Below are positions 35,401 through 43,266 of a stretch of DNA of 64,000 nt, piece by piece (positions within the stretch are counted from its first letter, which is position 1; each line of letters begins with the position of its first letter). The stretch is taken from the NCBI GenBank assembly GCA_035550515.1, contig DASZOZ010000088.1:1-64000 (forward strand). Reading direction: 5' to 3'. The position numbers and the translations under genes were made by a program. The notes under the pieces were generated by a model. That model was not told the DNA's origin. It worked only from the letters and a program-made list of their open reading frames with translations, and searched no databases. The stretch is from DATARH01 sp035550515. GTDB lineage: Bacteria > Pseudomonadota > Alphaproteobacteria > ATCC43930 > CGMCC-115725.

Positions 35401-35938
35401 GACGCTGCAATCGGCGGGGATCGTCGCGTCGTGGTTTGGTGCGCTCGCGTCGTACAAGGGCGCGAGCTTCCCGACCAGCCTCGATACGCTGCCGCGCGGC
35501 AATGCGGTGGTGTTCGCGACCAGCAGCGAGCGGCCGTCGGGCCTGTCGCTGCCCGACATTACCGGGCCGACCATCGCGGTGGTGACCAACCCGAACAATT
35601 CCGAGGCCAAGCTGCTGCTGGTCATGGGACGCAACGCCGACGAGCTGCGCGCCGCGGCGAGCACCCTGACGCTCGGCTCGAACGCGTTGAGCGGCCAGAC
35701 CCAGGTCGTCGGCGTGCCCGATATCCCGGCGCGCAAGGCCTATGACGCGCCGCGCTGGGTGCCGATCGACCGGCCGGTGCGCTTCGGCGAGCTGGTCCAG
35801 CCGACCGACCTGCAAGGCAACGGCCTGGTCCCCGGCCTGTTGACGCTCAATTTCCGCACCGCCCGGACCTCTTCGTGTGGGGCAACACCGGCGTGCCGCT
35901 CGACATCCGCTACCGCTACCCGGCGGGCACCTGGATGA
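32432..35938 (+). CDS. bcsAB: Cellulose synthase BcsA fused to the N-terminal part of BcsB (frame lost at 35862-35864)
   Basis: Residues 1-690 are BcsA, the inner-membrane processive GT2 that polymerises UDP-glucose. It has multiple helices, DDG near 178, DSD near 228, TED near 323 and QRMRW near 361. A c-di-GMP-binding PilZ domain follows with RSSVR and NLSTTGG. A signal-like segment at about 706-735 leads into BcsB, the periplasmic membrane-anchored partner, from about 740. AcsAB of acetic acid bacteria has the same fused layout. After residue about 1143 the frame turns into an arginine-rich nonsense tail. The proper BcsB sequence resumes one frame over, so a single base is missing from a C-run. 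Confidence 0.93.
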   Translation: MLGQLRRIGESELAGQNLVLAGMVALGVFFLGIVVITPLDLVSQALFAVLTVLAMLLIRGQPSRGVTLILITLSIAVSTRYIWWRYSETLQFPSEIEAFLGIGLILAETYAWLVLVLGYIQTAWPLHRPPVALPEDVAEWPTVDLFIPTYNEPLSVVQNTVLGALSIDYPLDKLKIYILDDGRRDEFREFAEACGVGYITRDNNLHAKAGNLNHALSVTDGELLALFDSDHVPTRAFLQLTIGWFLRDPRLSLVQTPHHFYSPDPFERNLRAGTTVPNEGQLFYGLIQDGNDLWNAAFFCGSCAVMRRAAVEEIGGFAIATVTEDAHTALRLHRAGWNSAYLRLPLAAGLATERLAIHVGQRMRWARGMTQIFRVDNPMFGRGLGLGQRICYLNAMLHFFFGLPRFVFLTAPLCFLMFRLNIIAASGLMVIVYAAPHLIHSTVTNSRLQSRYRHSFWGEIYESVLALYILRPTLVTLINPKRGRFNVTEKGGLLPRDYFDYKIVRPHLIIMGLLVVALFIGIVRWVLSDFVDSEVLMLNVAWAVFNLLTIGAAIAVGRETRQLRSSVRLGLEMPAVVYLPDGGSLVSRSRNLSTTGGMFVAARPQGAELDDVIQIELPVGDRTTVLPGRVVAWDGEILRVAFEELTLRQQRDLVRIVLCRADAWLDWEEHPVDRPLRSMREILSSIGGLFVPTRFRPAATAEVRTRQRERVLPGLLLATGIGLGALLFGGAASAQTNLPPSGQAPSSAPPTMGVGPTGAGPLTGAAAPPPQGAQVPLPGPANTQPGVVGTAPQSLTPSTNPTLPGPPGGTTTAAAPSGSTRTQTLSLRDLGANSPIRLIGVQGEGSLPFSVRRDEIVTGGKMNLTFAYSPALIPELSHLTVLINGEVVGNIPLPKEKASGQTAELPINPVLFQEDNRVLFRFIGHYTLGCEDPLHSSLWLVLSNTTSITTQLQKLPLPNELSLLPTPFYDSKDMQALTLPFVFASRVSPATLQSAGIVASWFGALASYKGASFPTSLDTLPRGNAVVFATSSERPSGLSLPDITGPTIAVVTNPNNSEAKLLLVMGRNADELRAAASTLTLGSNALSGQTQVVGVPDIPARKAYDAPRWVPIDRPVRFGELVQPTDLQGNGLVPGLLTLNFRTARTSSCGATPACRSTSATATRRAPG
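35862..35864 (+). other. Frameshift site in bcsB (CCC where CCCC restores the frame)
   Basis: The sequence around GCACCGCCCGGACCTC keeps the BcsB frame only if one C is added. That gives FRTAPDLFVWGNTGVPLDI, which joins the upstream and downstream frames exactly. It is either a sequencing or assembly error in a G+C-rich run, or a real inactivating mutation. Confidence 0.85.
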
Positions 35939-37011
35939 ATTTCCGCGAGTCGCGGCTCGACGTGTCGATCAACAACTCGTATCTGCGCTCGCTGCCGCTG
36001 ACCCAGGAGGGCGTCGTCCAGCAGGTCAAGGACATCATCTCGCCCGACTTCGTGATGAACGAGCAGACGGTGCGCGTGCCGCCGTACTACGTGTTCGGGC
36101 AGAACCAGCTCCAGTTCTATTACGACCTGCGGCCGGTCAAGATCGGCGAATGCCAGGACGTCCTGCCGAACAACATCCAGGAATCGATCGACCCCGACTC
36201 GACGATCGACCTGTCGAAGACCGAGCGGTTCACCTCGCTGCCGAACCTCGCCTTCTTCGTCAACTCGGGCTACCCGTTCACGCGGATGGCCGATCTGTCG
36301 GATACCGCGATCGTGTTGCCCGATCAGCTGACCTCTCAGGACATCGAGGCGTTTCTCGATCTGATGGGCATGATGGGCGACTCGACCGGCTTCCCGGTCG
36401 TCAAATCGACGGTGGTGACGGCGGCGGGCGTCGACCAGATGGCCAACAAGGACTTGCTGGTGCTGGGGTCGCTGTCGCGGCAGCCGCTGGTGGCGCGCTG
36501 GGTCGAGAACGGCAAGCTGCGGGTGGATAACGGCCGGCTGCGCGTCGGCATGACCTCGGCGCTCGACCGGGTCTACACCGTGCTCGACCCGAATGCCGAG
36601 GCGGAGCGTCAGCGGATCGACAACCTGCTGGTGCAGCAGGGCGACAACCTGGCGGCGATGATCGGCCTGCAATCGCCGCTCAGCTCGTCGCACAGCGCGG
36701 TGATCATCACAGGGTCGAGCCCCGACAAGCTGCTGACGGTGATCGGGACGTTCCGCAACCGCGACCTCAACCCGTCGATCCAGGGCGACCTGATGATCGC
36801 GGGCTCGGGCCGGGTGACCAGCTTCCGCATCGGCGACGAGTATTCGGTCGGGCATTTGCCGGCGCTGACCAAGCTGCGCTGGTGGCTGGGCAATTCGCCG
36901 CTGGTGCTGATCCTGTTCACGCTGGTCGGGGTGCTGCTGATCGCCCTGGTGGCGTACTGGCTGCTGCGCCGGCTGGCGATCGGAAGGCTGGGCACCCGGT
37001 CGGTGACTTGA
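35875..37011 (+). CDS. bcsB: C-terminal part of BcsB, separated by frameshift
   Basis: 378 residues continue BcsB without a gap: WGNTGVPLDIRYRYP at the front, then the second flavodoxin-like and carbohydrate-binding modules. A C-terminal hydrophobic anchor (LVLILFTLVGVLLIALVAYW) would hold BcsB to the membrane beside BcsA. The listed start is only the first GTG of the open frame, and no ribosome site was seen. With the missing base restored, BcsA-BcsB would be one polypeptide of about 1,526 residues, close to Komagataeibacter AcsAB. Selection appears to have kept this downstream frame intact, which favours a recent mutation or sequence error. Confidence 0.88.
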   Translation: MWGNTGVPLDIRYRYPAGTWMNFRESRLDVSINNSYLRSLPLTQEGVVQQVKDIISPDFVMNEQTVRVPPYYVFGQNQLQFYYDLRPVKIGECQDVLPNNIQESIDPDSTIDLSKTERFTSLPNLAFFVNSGYPFTRMADLSDTAIVLPDQLTSQDIEAFLDLMGMMGDSTGFPVVKSTVVTAAGVDQMANKDLLVLGSLSRQPLVARWVENGKLRVDNGRLRVGMTSALDRVYTVLDPNAEAERQRIDNLLVQQGDNLAAMIGLQSPLSSSHSAVIITGSSPDKLLTVIGTFRNRDLNPSIQGDLMIAGSGRVTSFRIGDEYSVGHLPALTKLRWWLGNSPLVLILFTLVGVLLIALVAYWLLRRLAIGRLGTRSVT

Positions 37012-37069
37012 CGAGCGAATGGGTGAGTGGATGTGGTGCGGTGCGGCCCGTCGCGCGGCAGACCGGAAG

Positions 37070-39688
37070 ATGAGCGGCTGGCGGCGCGCTATCGTCTTCG
37101 TGCCGCTGCTGGCCACCGTGCTGTGGACGGCGATGCCCGGCGGCATGGCGCTGGCCCAGGAAGACGCGCGGGCGGTCCTGCTCGACAAGGCCAATTACTG
37201 GCGGCTGAAGGACCGTCCCGACCTGTCGGCGGAGGCGCTTAACAAGCTGCTCGAGATCAACCCGAACGACCCGGACGCACTGTTTCTTTATGGCGAGCTG
37301 TCGGTCCAGCAGAACAAGCCGGCCGACGCGCAGCGCTATCTGCAAAAGCTGCAGCGGGTGGCGCCCAACGATCCGCATGTCGCCGATCTGCAAGCGGCGA
37401 TCCGCGCCGGGCGGATCGGGCCGAGCGACCTGAACGAGGCGCGGCGCCTGGCGCAATCCGGCCAGCTCGACGAGGCGGTGAAGAAATACCAGGAGGTCTT
37501 CCACGGGCCGCCGCCGTCGGGCTATGGCGTCGAGTATTATATGACGCTCGCCGGCACGCCGCAGGGCTGGGACGAGGCGCGGCAAGGGCTCGAAAAACTG
37601 GCGCAGGAGCAGCCCAGCGACACGAACGTCAAGCTGTCGCTGGCCGAGCTCTACACCTATCGCGAGCCGACGCGGCCGCAAGGCATCGCGATGCTCGCCG
37701 AGCTCAGCAAGAACCCGGTCGTCGCCGACAAGGCCAAGGCGGCGTGGAAACAGGCGTTGACCTGGCTCGGCGGCTCGCCCGCGGCCAAGCAGTCGCTCCA
37801 GCAATACCTGGCGCGCTATCCGGACGACCAGGATATCCAGCAGCTCCTTGCCGACATCAAGAACCAGCCGACCGGCAGCGCCGAGCAGTCGCAGGCCTAT
37901 GTCGATCTCAAGAAGGGCAATATCGCCGCGGCGGAACGGCAGTTCCTCGCCGATCTCAAGGCCAACCCGAACGATCCGCAGGCGCTGGCCGGGCTCGGCC
38001 TGGTGCGCTTGCGGCAGCAGCGCTTCGCCGAGGCGCGCGACCTGCTGGGGCGCGCCGAGAAGGCCGCGCCGGAGCAGAAGAAGGACATCGAGCCGGCGTA
38101 TGACAGCGCGATGTTCTGGAGCCGGGTGAACGAGGCCAAAGGTTTGGCGGCGCGCCGCAATTATGCCGGCGCCCGCTCGCTCCTCGCCCCGATGCTGGCC
38201 CATCCGCACGCCGATCAATGGGGCGCGCTGCTGGTGCTCGCCGATATCGAGACCAAATCGGGCCAATTCGCCGCGGCCGAGCAGACTTACCGCCAGGTGC
38301 TGCGGTTCCGCCCCGGCAATCCCGATGCGGTGATGGGGCTGGCGAACGCGCTGCGGCGGCAGAACAAGACGGCCGAACTCAACCAGCTGACCAGCCGCAT
38401 GAGCCCGGCCGAGCGCGCCCGCTTCGAAAAGGCGACCACCTCCGGCGGCGGCGAGGCTGAAAAGCTGCGCAACGAAGCCAAGGCGGCATCGGCCAACGGC
38501 GACAACGCCACTGCCACGGCCAAATTCCAGGCGGCGATCGCCGCCGACCCGAAGGACCCGTGGATCCGCCTCGACTATGCCCGGTTCCTCGCCGGCCAGG
38601 GCAATCTGCCGCAGGCGTTTGCCGCGGTGAACCCGCAGGCCTCGGGCAATAGCCCGACCAGCATGCTGGTCGCATCGATGTTCGATGCGCAGCAGGATCG
38701 CTGGATCGAGGCGCTCGACCGCATCGAGGCCATCCCGCCGGCCCAGCGCACCCAGGACATCAACGCGTTCCGCGACCGGATTTACGTCCGCGGCAACCTG
38801 GAGCGGGCGAAACGGATGGCGTCGCAGGGCGATGTCGCCGGGGCGAAGGCGCTGCTGATCAAGCTGTACAACGACCCCAGCGTCACCACCGACGAAAAGC
38901 GCCAGGCGCCTTTCGTGGTCTTGAAGGACCTCAACGACCAGGCGACCGCGATCCAGATGACGCATGACGCGTATGTCCGCGGCGGGCCCGGCTCGACCAA
39001 GGCGGGCGCCGACTATGTGATGATGCTGCTGCTGGTCGGCGGGCATGACGACGAGGCGGCCGCGACGATGGCGCAGATCAACGCCAGCGGCCGCATCACC
39101 GACCAGAACCGCGAGGATTTCGCGCCGATCAACATCATGCTGGCGATCAAGCAGGCCGACAAACTCAAGGACAAGGGCGATTACGCCGGGGCCTGGGACC
39201 AGATTTCGCAGCTGCTCAACGACAATCCGGACAGCGCCGACCTGCTGCTCTGCGCCGGGCGCATCTATGCCGCGAGCGGCCGGTCGAAAGAGGCGATGGA
39301 ATATTTTGACAAAGCCTATCAGCAGGATTCGGGTAATATCGATGTGCTGCGGGGGGTGATCGCGGGGGCGATCGCCGCGCATGAATACGGGCAGGCGTCG
39401 GACTATCTCGCAAAGGCCATGGAAGTCGATCCGCAAAATCCCTGGCTGTTCTACCTGAAGGCGCAAATCGCCCAGGCTCGCGGCGATAACGGCGAAGCGG
39501 TCGCGGCGCTGCGCCAGGCGCGTACGCTCAACCTGCAAAAAGGCGGGCCGGACGCGGTCGTGCCGGGGGCGCCGGTGACCAGCACCACGACCACGAGCCC
39601 GGGCGGGTCGGCGACACCGCCGCCGCCGAACCCGTTCCGGCGGTCGCAGTCCACTCTCCCAACTCGAACAAGTGGGGCGCGGTCATGA
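37070..39688 (+). CDS. bcsC: BcsC N-terminal (TPR) half as a separate protein
   Basis: An 872-residue periplasmic TPR protein. A signal peptide (RRAIVFVPLLATVLWTAMPG, cleavage near ALAQ) is followed by TPR units along almost the whole length, e.g. LNKLLEINPNDPDALFLYGEL and FLADLKANPNDPQALAGLGLV. It ends in a Pro/Ser/Thr-rich tail. In canonical BcsC the TPR part continues into an outer-membrane barrel; here there is none. The next gene, overlapping by ATGA, supplies it. An ATG 51 bases upstream is possible, but the signal peptide starts best here. The scaffold would guide cellulose toward the outer-membrane channel. Confidence 0.87.
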   Translation: MSGWRRAIVFVPLLATVLWTAMPGGMALAQEDARAVLLDKANYWRLKDRPDLSAEALNKLLEINPNDPDALFLYGELSVQQNKPADAQRYLQKLQRVAPNDPHVADLQAAIRAGRIGPSDLNEARRLAQSGQLDEAVKKYQEVFHGPPPSGYGVEYYMTLAGTPQGWDEARQGLEKLAQEQPSDTNVKLSLAELYTYREPTRPQGIAMLAELSKNPVVADKAKAAWKQALTWLGGSPAAKQSLQQYLARYPDDQDIQQLLADIKNQPTGSAEQSQAYVDLKKGNIAAAERQFLADLKANPNDPQALAGLGLVRLRQQRFAEARDLLGRAEKAAPEQKKDIEPAYDSAMFWSRVNEAKGLAARRNYAGARSLLAPMLAHPHADQWGALLVLADIETKSGQFAAAEQTYRQVLRFRPGNPDAVMGLANALRRQNKTAELNQLTSRMSPAERARFEKATTSGGGEAEKLRNEAKAASANGDNATATAKFQAAIAADPKDPWIRLDYARFLAGQGNLPQAFAAVNPQASGNSPTSMLVASMFDAQQDRWIEALDRIEAIPPAQRTQDINAFRDRIYVRGNLERAKRMASQGDVAGAKALLIKLYNDPSVTTDEKRQAPFVVLKDLNDQATAIQMTHDAYVRGGPGSTKAGADYVMMLLLVGGHDDEAAATMAQINASGRITDQNREDFAPINIMLAIKQADKLKDKGDYAGAWDQISQLLNDNPDSADLLLCAGRIYAASGRSKEAMEYFDKAYQQDSGNIDVLRGVIAGAIAAHEYGQASDYLAKAMEVDPQNPWLFYLKAQIAQARGDNGEAVAALRQARTLNLQKGGPDAVVPGAPVTSTTTTSPGGSATPPPPNPFRRSQSTLPTRTSGARS

Positions 39689-41913
39689 GGGTAGGGGCAA
39701 GCACGCTCGCGGTCGGCCTGCTGCTCTCGGTCGCGCTGCCAACGGGTGCGGTGCGCGCCGCCGATCCGGGCGAGCAGCTGCTGCTCGAACGCGCGAATTT
39801 CTGGCGCACCCAGCATCGCCCCGACCTCGCCGGGGCGATCCTCGGAAAGATATTGGCGTCAAACCCCGATCAGCCCGACGCGCTCTATCAGCGCGGGATG
39901 CTGGCCATGGAGCAGGGCGACCGCGGCGGCGCGCAGCAATATTTCGATCGCCTGCGGGGGTTGGCGGCGGCCGATAAGCATGCCGGCGAGCTGCTCGCGG
40001 CGCTGACCCCGGCACCGCCGGCAGCCGCTCCGCCTGCGCCAAAACCGGCCACGGCGGCGGCAGCCGCTCTGCCTGCGCCAAAGCCGGCCGCCGCGGCGGC
40101 GGCTGCGCCCGTGTCAAAGCCGGCCGCGGCGGCGGCAGCCGCGCCCGCGTCAAAGCCGGCCGCGGCGGCGGCAATCGCGGCGCCTGCGCCAAACCTGGCC
40201 GCGGCGGCGGCCGTTGCGTCCGCGCCAAACCCGGCCGCGGCGGCGAGGGCGGTTCCGCCGGCGCCGGCAAAAGCCGCTGCGGTCGCGGCCAACACCTCGC
40301 AGGGCGTGGCTGCCGCTTCGTCCGCGCCGCCGGTTCGGACGCCGGTGGAACCGGCGATCGCGTTGGCGGCCGGGTCGGCGGACAGCGACGATCTGATCGC
40401 CGACCCGGCGGCGGTACCGCGCACCGTAACGGCAACCTCGGCACGGCCGCTGCCGGCTCTGGTCGCGGCCAAGGCGCCGGCTGCCGACACGCCGACATAT
40501 ACGCAGCTCGCCGCGTTGCCGCCGATGACGATTTCGGACGGCGACACCGTCATTCCGACAACGGCCTCGGACGATCTGGGCAAGACCGCACGCGCGACCC
40601 AGGTCGCGCAGGTCGAGCTGCAACCGCCGCCGCCGGTCAACGGTTACCAGCCGCTCGGCACGCTGCGGCCGTATTCGCCGAGCGACACGCTCGAAGTCTA
40701 TATCGAGCGCGACCTCGAAAATCTCGAAATGCAGGCCAATCCGACGCTGATCGCGGGCCTCGGCTACCGGACGCATAGCGGCGCCGAAGGCATCGGCCGC
40801 CTCGACGAGTTCGGATCGAACGCGCAGGTCAGCTTCTCGCCGTGGTATACCGGCACCGCAACGATCGCGGTGATGCCGGTGTACCTGGAGTCGGGAACGC
40901 CGGCGAACGGAAACCTGACCAATTTCGGCGCCAACCGTGTGCTGGCCGCGGTCGGCATCGGCAACGCGAACGCGGTCGATCAGAACGCGTTCGGCGTCGG
41001 GCTGCTCGGCACCTATTCCTACGGCGACTTTACCGGACAAATCGGCACGACGCCGCTCGGCTTCCCGATCACCAACATCATCGGCGACATCGCTTACGCA
41101 CCGAAATTCCTCGGCGGCAATATGAGCGTGCGGGTCGAGGGCTTCCGCCAGCCGGTGACCGACACCGTCCTCTCCTATGCCGGCACCCGCGCCAGCCTGA
41201 CCACCGCGAATGCCGTCACCGGCGGGGCGTTCGGCGGCTACAACACGCTGTGGGGCGGTGTGGTCAAGACCGGGCCGCGGGTCACGGTGTTTTACGACGA
41301 CCAGATGTACGGGGCTTATGGCGGTGTCGGCTATTCCTGGCTGACCGGCACCAACGTCGCCGACAACGCCGCGCTCGACGCGCTGCTCGGCGCCTATTTC
41401 CGCCCGTGGAAAACCGACTACTGGACGCTGCGGGTCGGCCTCTCGGCATTCTACGCCGGCTATGACAAGAACGTCAGCGGCTACACCTACGGCCAGGGCG
41501 GCTATTTCAGCCCGCAGGATTTCGAGGGCATCGGCATCCCCGTGGAGATCAGCGGCTCCTATGACCGGTGGAGCTACCTGGCGTCGACCACCCTGGGCAC
41601 GCAGCATTTCAATGCCCATGCGAGCCCGATTTTCCCGATCAATGCGAGCGCCCAGCAATTCATGCAGGTGTTCGACCCGGCCAACGCGTTCAATTCCGGG
41701 CTGCATGGCGGCTGGGGCTTCGGCTTCAACATCAAGGGCCAGGTCGAATACGCGGTCGACAAGACCTTGGCGCTGGGCTTGGCCGGCGGCGTCAACAACA
41801 GCAACAATTACGACGAAGGCATCGTCCAGGTGTATTTGCGCAAGACCTTCGATTGGTTTTCGCCGATAGCCTCGAACGACCCGCAGGCGATTGCCGCACG
41901 CGACCATCTGTAA
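39685..41913 (+). CDS. bcsC: Cellulose export porin: short TPR head, Ala/Pro linker and BcsC barrel
   Basis: A 742-residue outer-membrane protein. A signal peptide ending near VRAAD precedes about 80 TPR-like residues, an Ala/Pro linker with tandem 12-13-residue repeats, and the BcsC C-terminal barrel from about 315 (LGTLRPYSPSDTLEVYIERD) to the end. The TPR head (LLERANFWRTQHRPDLAGAI) closely parallels the head of the preceding protein (LLDKANYWRLKDRPDLSAEA). That suggests the split gene arose with duplication of the BcsC N-terminus. The ATGA overlap implies coupled translation and near-equal amounts of the two proteins. Confidence 0.87.
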   Translation: MRVGASTLAVGLLLSVALPTGAVRAADPGEQLLLERANFWRTQHRPDLAGAILGKILASNPDQPDALYQRGMLAMEQGDRGGAQQYFDRLRGLAAADKHAGELLAALTPAPPAAAPPAPKPATAAAAALPAPKPAAAAAAAPVSKPAAAAAAAPASKPAAAAAIAAPAPNLAAAAAVASAPNPAAAARAVPPAPAKAAAVAANTSQGVAAASSAPPVRTPVEPAIALAAGSADSDDLIADPAAVPRTVTATSARPLPALVAAKAPAADTPTYTQLAALPPMTISDGDTVIPTTASDDLGKTARATQVAQVELQPPPPVNGYQPLGTLRPYSPSDTLEVYIERDLENLEMQANPTLIAGLGYRTHSGAEGIGRLDEFGSNAQVSFSPWYTGTATIAVMPVYLESGTPANGNLTNFGANRVLAAVGIGNANAVDQNAFGVGLLGTYSYGDFTGQIGTTPLGFPITNIIGDIAYAPKFLGGNMSVRVEGFRQPVTDTVLSYAGTRASLTTANAVTGGAFGGYNTLWGGVVKTGPRVTVFYDDQMYGAYGGVGYSWLTGTNVADNAALDALLGAYFRPWKTDYWTLRVGLSAFYAGYDKNVSGYTYGQGGYFSPQDFEGIGIPVEISGSYDRWSYLASTTLGTQHFNAHASPIFPINASAQQFMQVFDPANAFNSGLHGGWGFGFNIKGQVEYAVDKTLALGLAGGVNNSNNYDEGIVQVYLRKTFDWFSPIASNDPQAIAARDHL
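40045..40248 (+). repeat. Degenerate 36-39-bp tandem repeats in the porin linker
   Basis: About six copies encode variants of PAAAAAAAPASK, ending in APK, VSK, ASK, APN or APN. They form a flexible linker between the TPR head and the barrel. Copy number may vary between strains. Confidence 0.8.
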
Positions 41914-41982
41914 CCGCGGTTTCCGGTCGCTGCCGCGGGAGCGGCGCAGCAATCCAGACCAAGACCTGCGATCATCGCCGCC

Positions 41983-43188
41983 TCACGCGGGTCCCGTCAG
42001 TACATGCCTGACCGCGGCCACGGCGCTCATCGTCAGGGAAATCAGCGCGGCGTCGATCGGGTCCGCTTGAGACGACATCATGGCGACGACGATCCGGTTG
42101 CGGCGGTCGACAAAAAGGTATTGCCCGTGGATGCCCAGTCCGAACATCAACGGCGCGTCGTCGACATCGACATACCACTTGTTCCGGTAGTGCATCCTCC
42201 GCCCCGGAAAGAACGGTGCGAAGACCCCGGCCGCCCAGGCGCTGGGGCTGCCGTTCAGCGTGATGTCGTCGATCCAGGCGGACGGGATGATCTGCGTCCC
42301 GTCGCGGGCCCCGCGATCGACAAGAAGCTGCCCGACGCGCGCGAGATCGCGCGCCGTCGTGCAGACCCCACCCGCGCATCGCGGCGCGCCCAGCCGGTCG
42401 ACCGTGGTGTAGGCGCTGCACGCCGCGCCCATCGGCTGCCAGAGGCAGGCGCTCATCAGCTCGGCGAACCGTTGGCCCGACGCGCGCTCGACGACCCATC
42501 CCAGCAGGTCCGTGTTGGGCGAAATGTAATGGAAGCGCCCGCCGTGAGGACCATCCGAGACCCGCAGCGTCTGATAGAAGGAGCGCAGGTCCGAGGGTGA
42601 CCCTCCGGGGCCGAGCGGGTTCCAATTCGTCGCCTTCCGGTATTCGACGATCGGGCCGGAAGTCGCCAAATAGTCTTCGTCGAAGGCGACCCCCGTCCGC
42701 ATGTCGAGGAGGTGCCTGATTCGGGCGCCCTCGTACGCGGTGCCGGCAAGCTCCGGCACCACGTCGGTGACCAGCCCGTCCGGGTCCAACTTGCCTCGAT
42801 CGACCAGGATGCCGGTCAGAAGCCCGAGCAAGGATTTCGACACCGACATCAGGATATGCGGGGTCCGCGGCCCCATGCCGTTGCCGTACCGCTCGATCAC
42901 GATCCGGCCGTCCCGCAGCACAACCAGGGCATCGGTGCTCGCCCGTTGCAGGAACTCGTCGAGCGTCAGCATCGCCCCCCGGGCGTCGGGTATGCGGAGG
43001 CCGTCGCTGTTTATCGTCGCGGTCGGCAACGGGCGCACATTCGCCGGGTCGTGCGGGATGTCGGCGGACGGCACGATCTCACGTACGTGCTGAAACGCCC
43101 AGCGGTTGAAGGGCGGCGTCCGCCAGTTCGCCAGGGTGACCTGGCTTTGCGGAGAGGGCGGAAAACCGGTCATCAGATCGCTCGTCAT
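41983..43188 (-). CDS. Beta-lactamase-fold serine hydrolase (class C / NylB-like)
   Basis: A 401-residue serine hydrolase of the class C beta-lactamase and 6-aminohexanoate-dimer hydrolase superfamily. The nucleophile motif is SVSK (S-x2-K) in ILMSVSKSLLGLL. HYISPNTDLLG is the second motif with the catalytic tyrosine. No signal peptide is visible, so it is probably cytoplasmic, which argues against antibiotic resistance and for amide or ester hydrolysis of a small molecule. It is divergent from a GntR regulator, with an inverted repeat between them, and may be controlled by it together with the oxygenase gene nearby. Confidence 0.82.
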   Translation of the reverse strand: MTSDLMTGFPPSPQSQVTLANWRTPPFNRWAFQHVREIVPSADIPHDPANVRPLPTATINSDGLRIPDARGAMLTLDEFLQRASTDALVVLRDGRIVIERYGNGMGPRTPHILMSVSKSLLGLLTGILVDRGKLDPDGLVTDVVPELAGTAYEGARIRHLLDMRTGVAFDEDYLATSGPIVEYRKATNWNPLGPGGSPSDLRSFYQTLRVSDGPHGGRFHYISPNTDLLGWVVERASGQRFAELMSACLWQPMGAACSAYTTVDRLGAPRCAGGVCTTARDLARVGQLLVDRGARDGTQIIPSAWIDDITLNGSPSAWAAGVFAPFFPGRRMHYRNKWYVDVDDAPLMFGLGIHGQYLFVDRRNRIVVAMMSSQADPIDAALISLTMSAVAAVRHVLTGPA

Positions 43189-43234
43189 GTCATCACCCTG
43201 GCCGGGTCAGTGGGAAACGCTTGCTGCATGCTGT

Positions 43235-43251
43235 AGAACCTCGACGGTTCT
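43235..43251. promoter_or_regulatory. Inverted repeat, candidate GntR operator
   Basis: AGAACC-TCGAC-GGTTCT is a perfect 6-bp inverted repeat 15 bases before the gntR start, in the 78-base divergent region. Autoregulation and control of the hydrolase gene are plausible. Confidence 0.45.
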
Positions 43252-43266
43252 CGCGCGAGGAGAAGG

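Noticed and set aside
41983..43188. Antibiotic-resistance beta-lactamase
   Set aside because: The fold motifs fit, but there is no signal peptide and the sequence is nearer to NylB-like hydrolases; calling resistance would be overreach.
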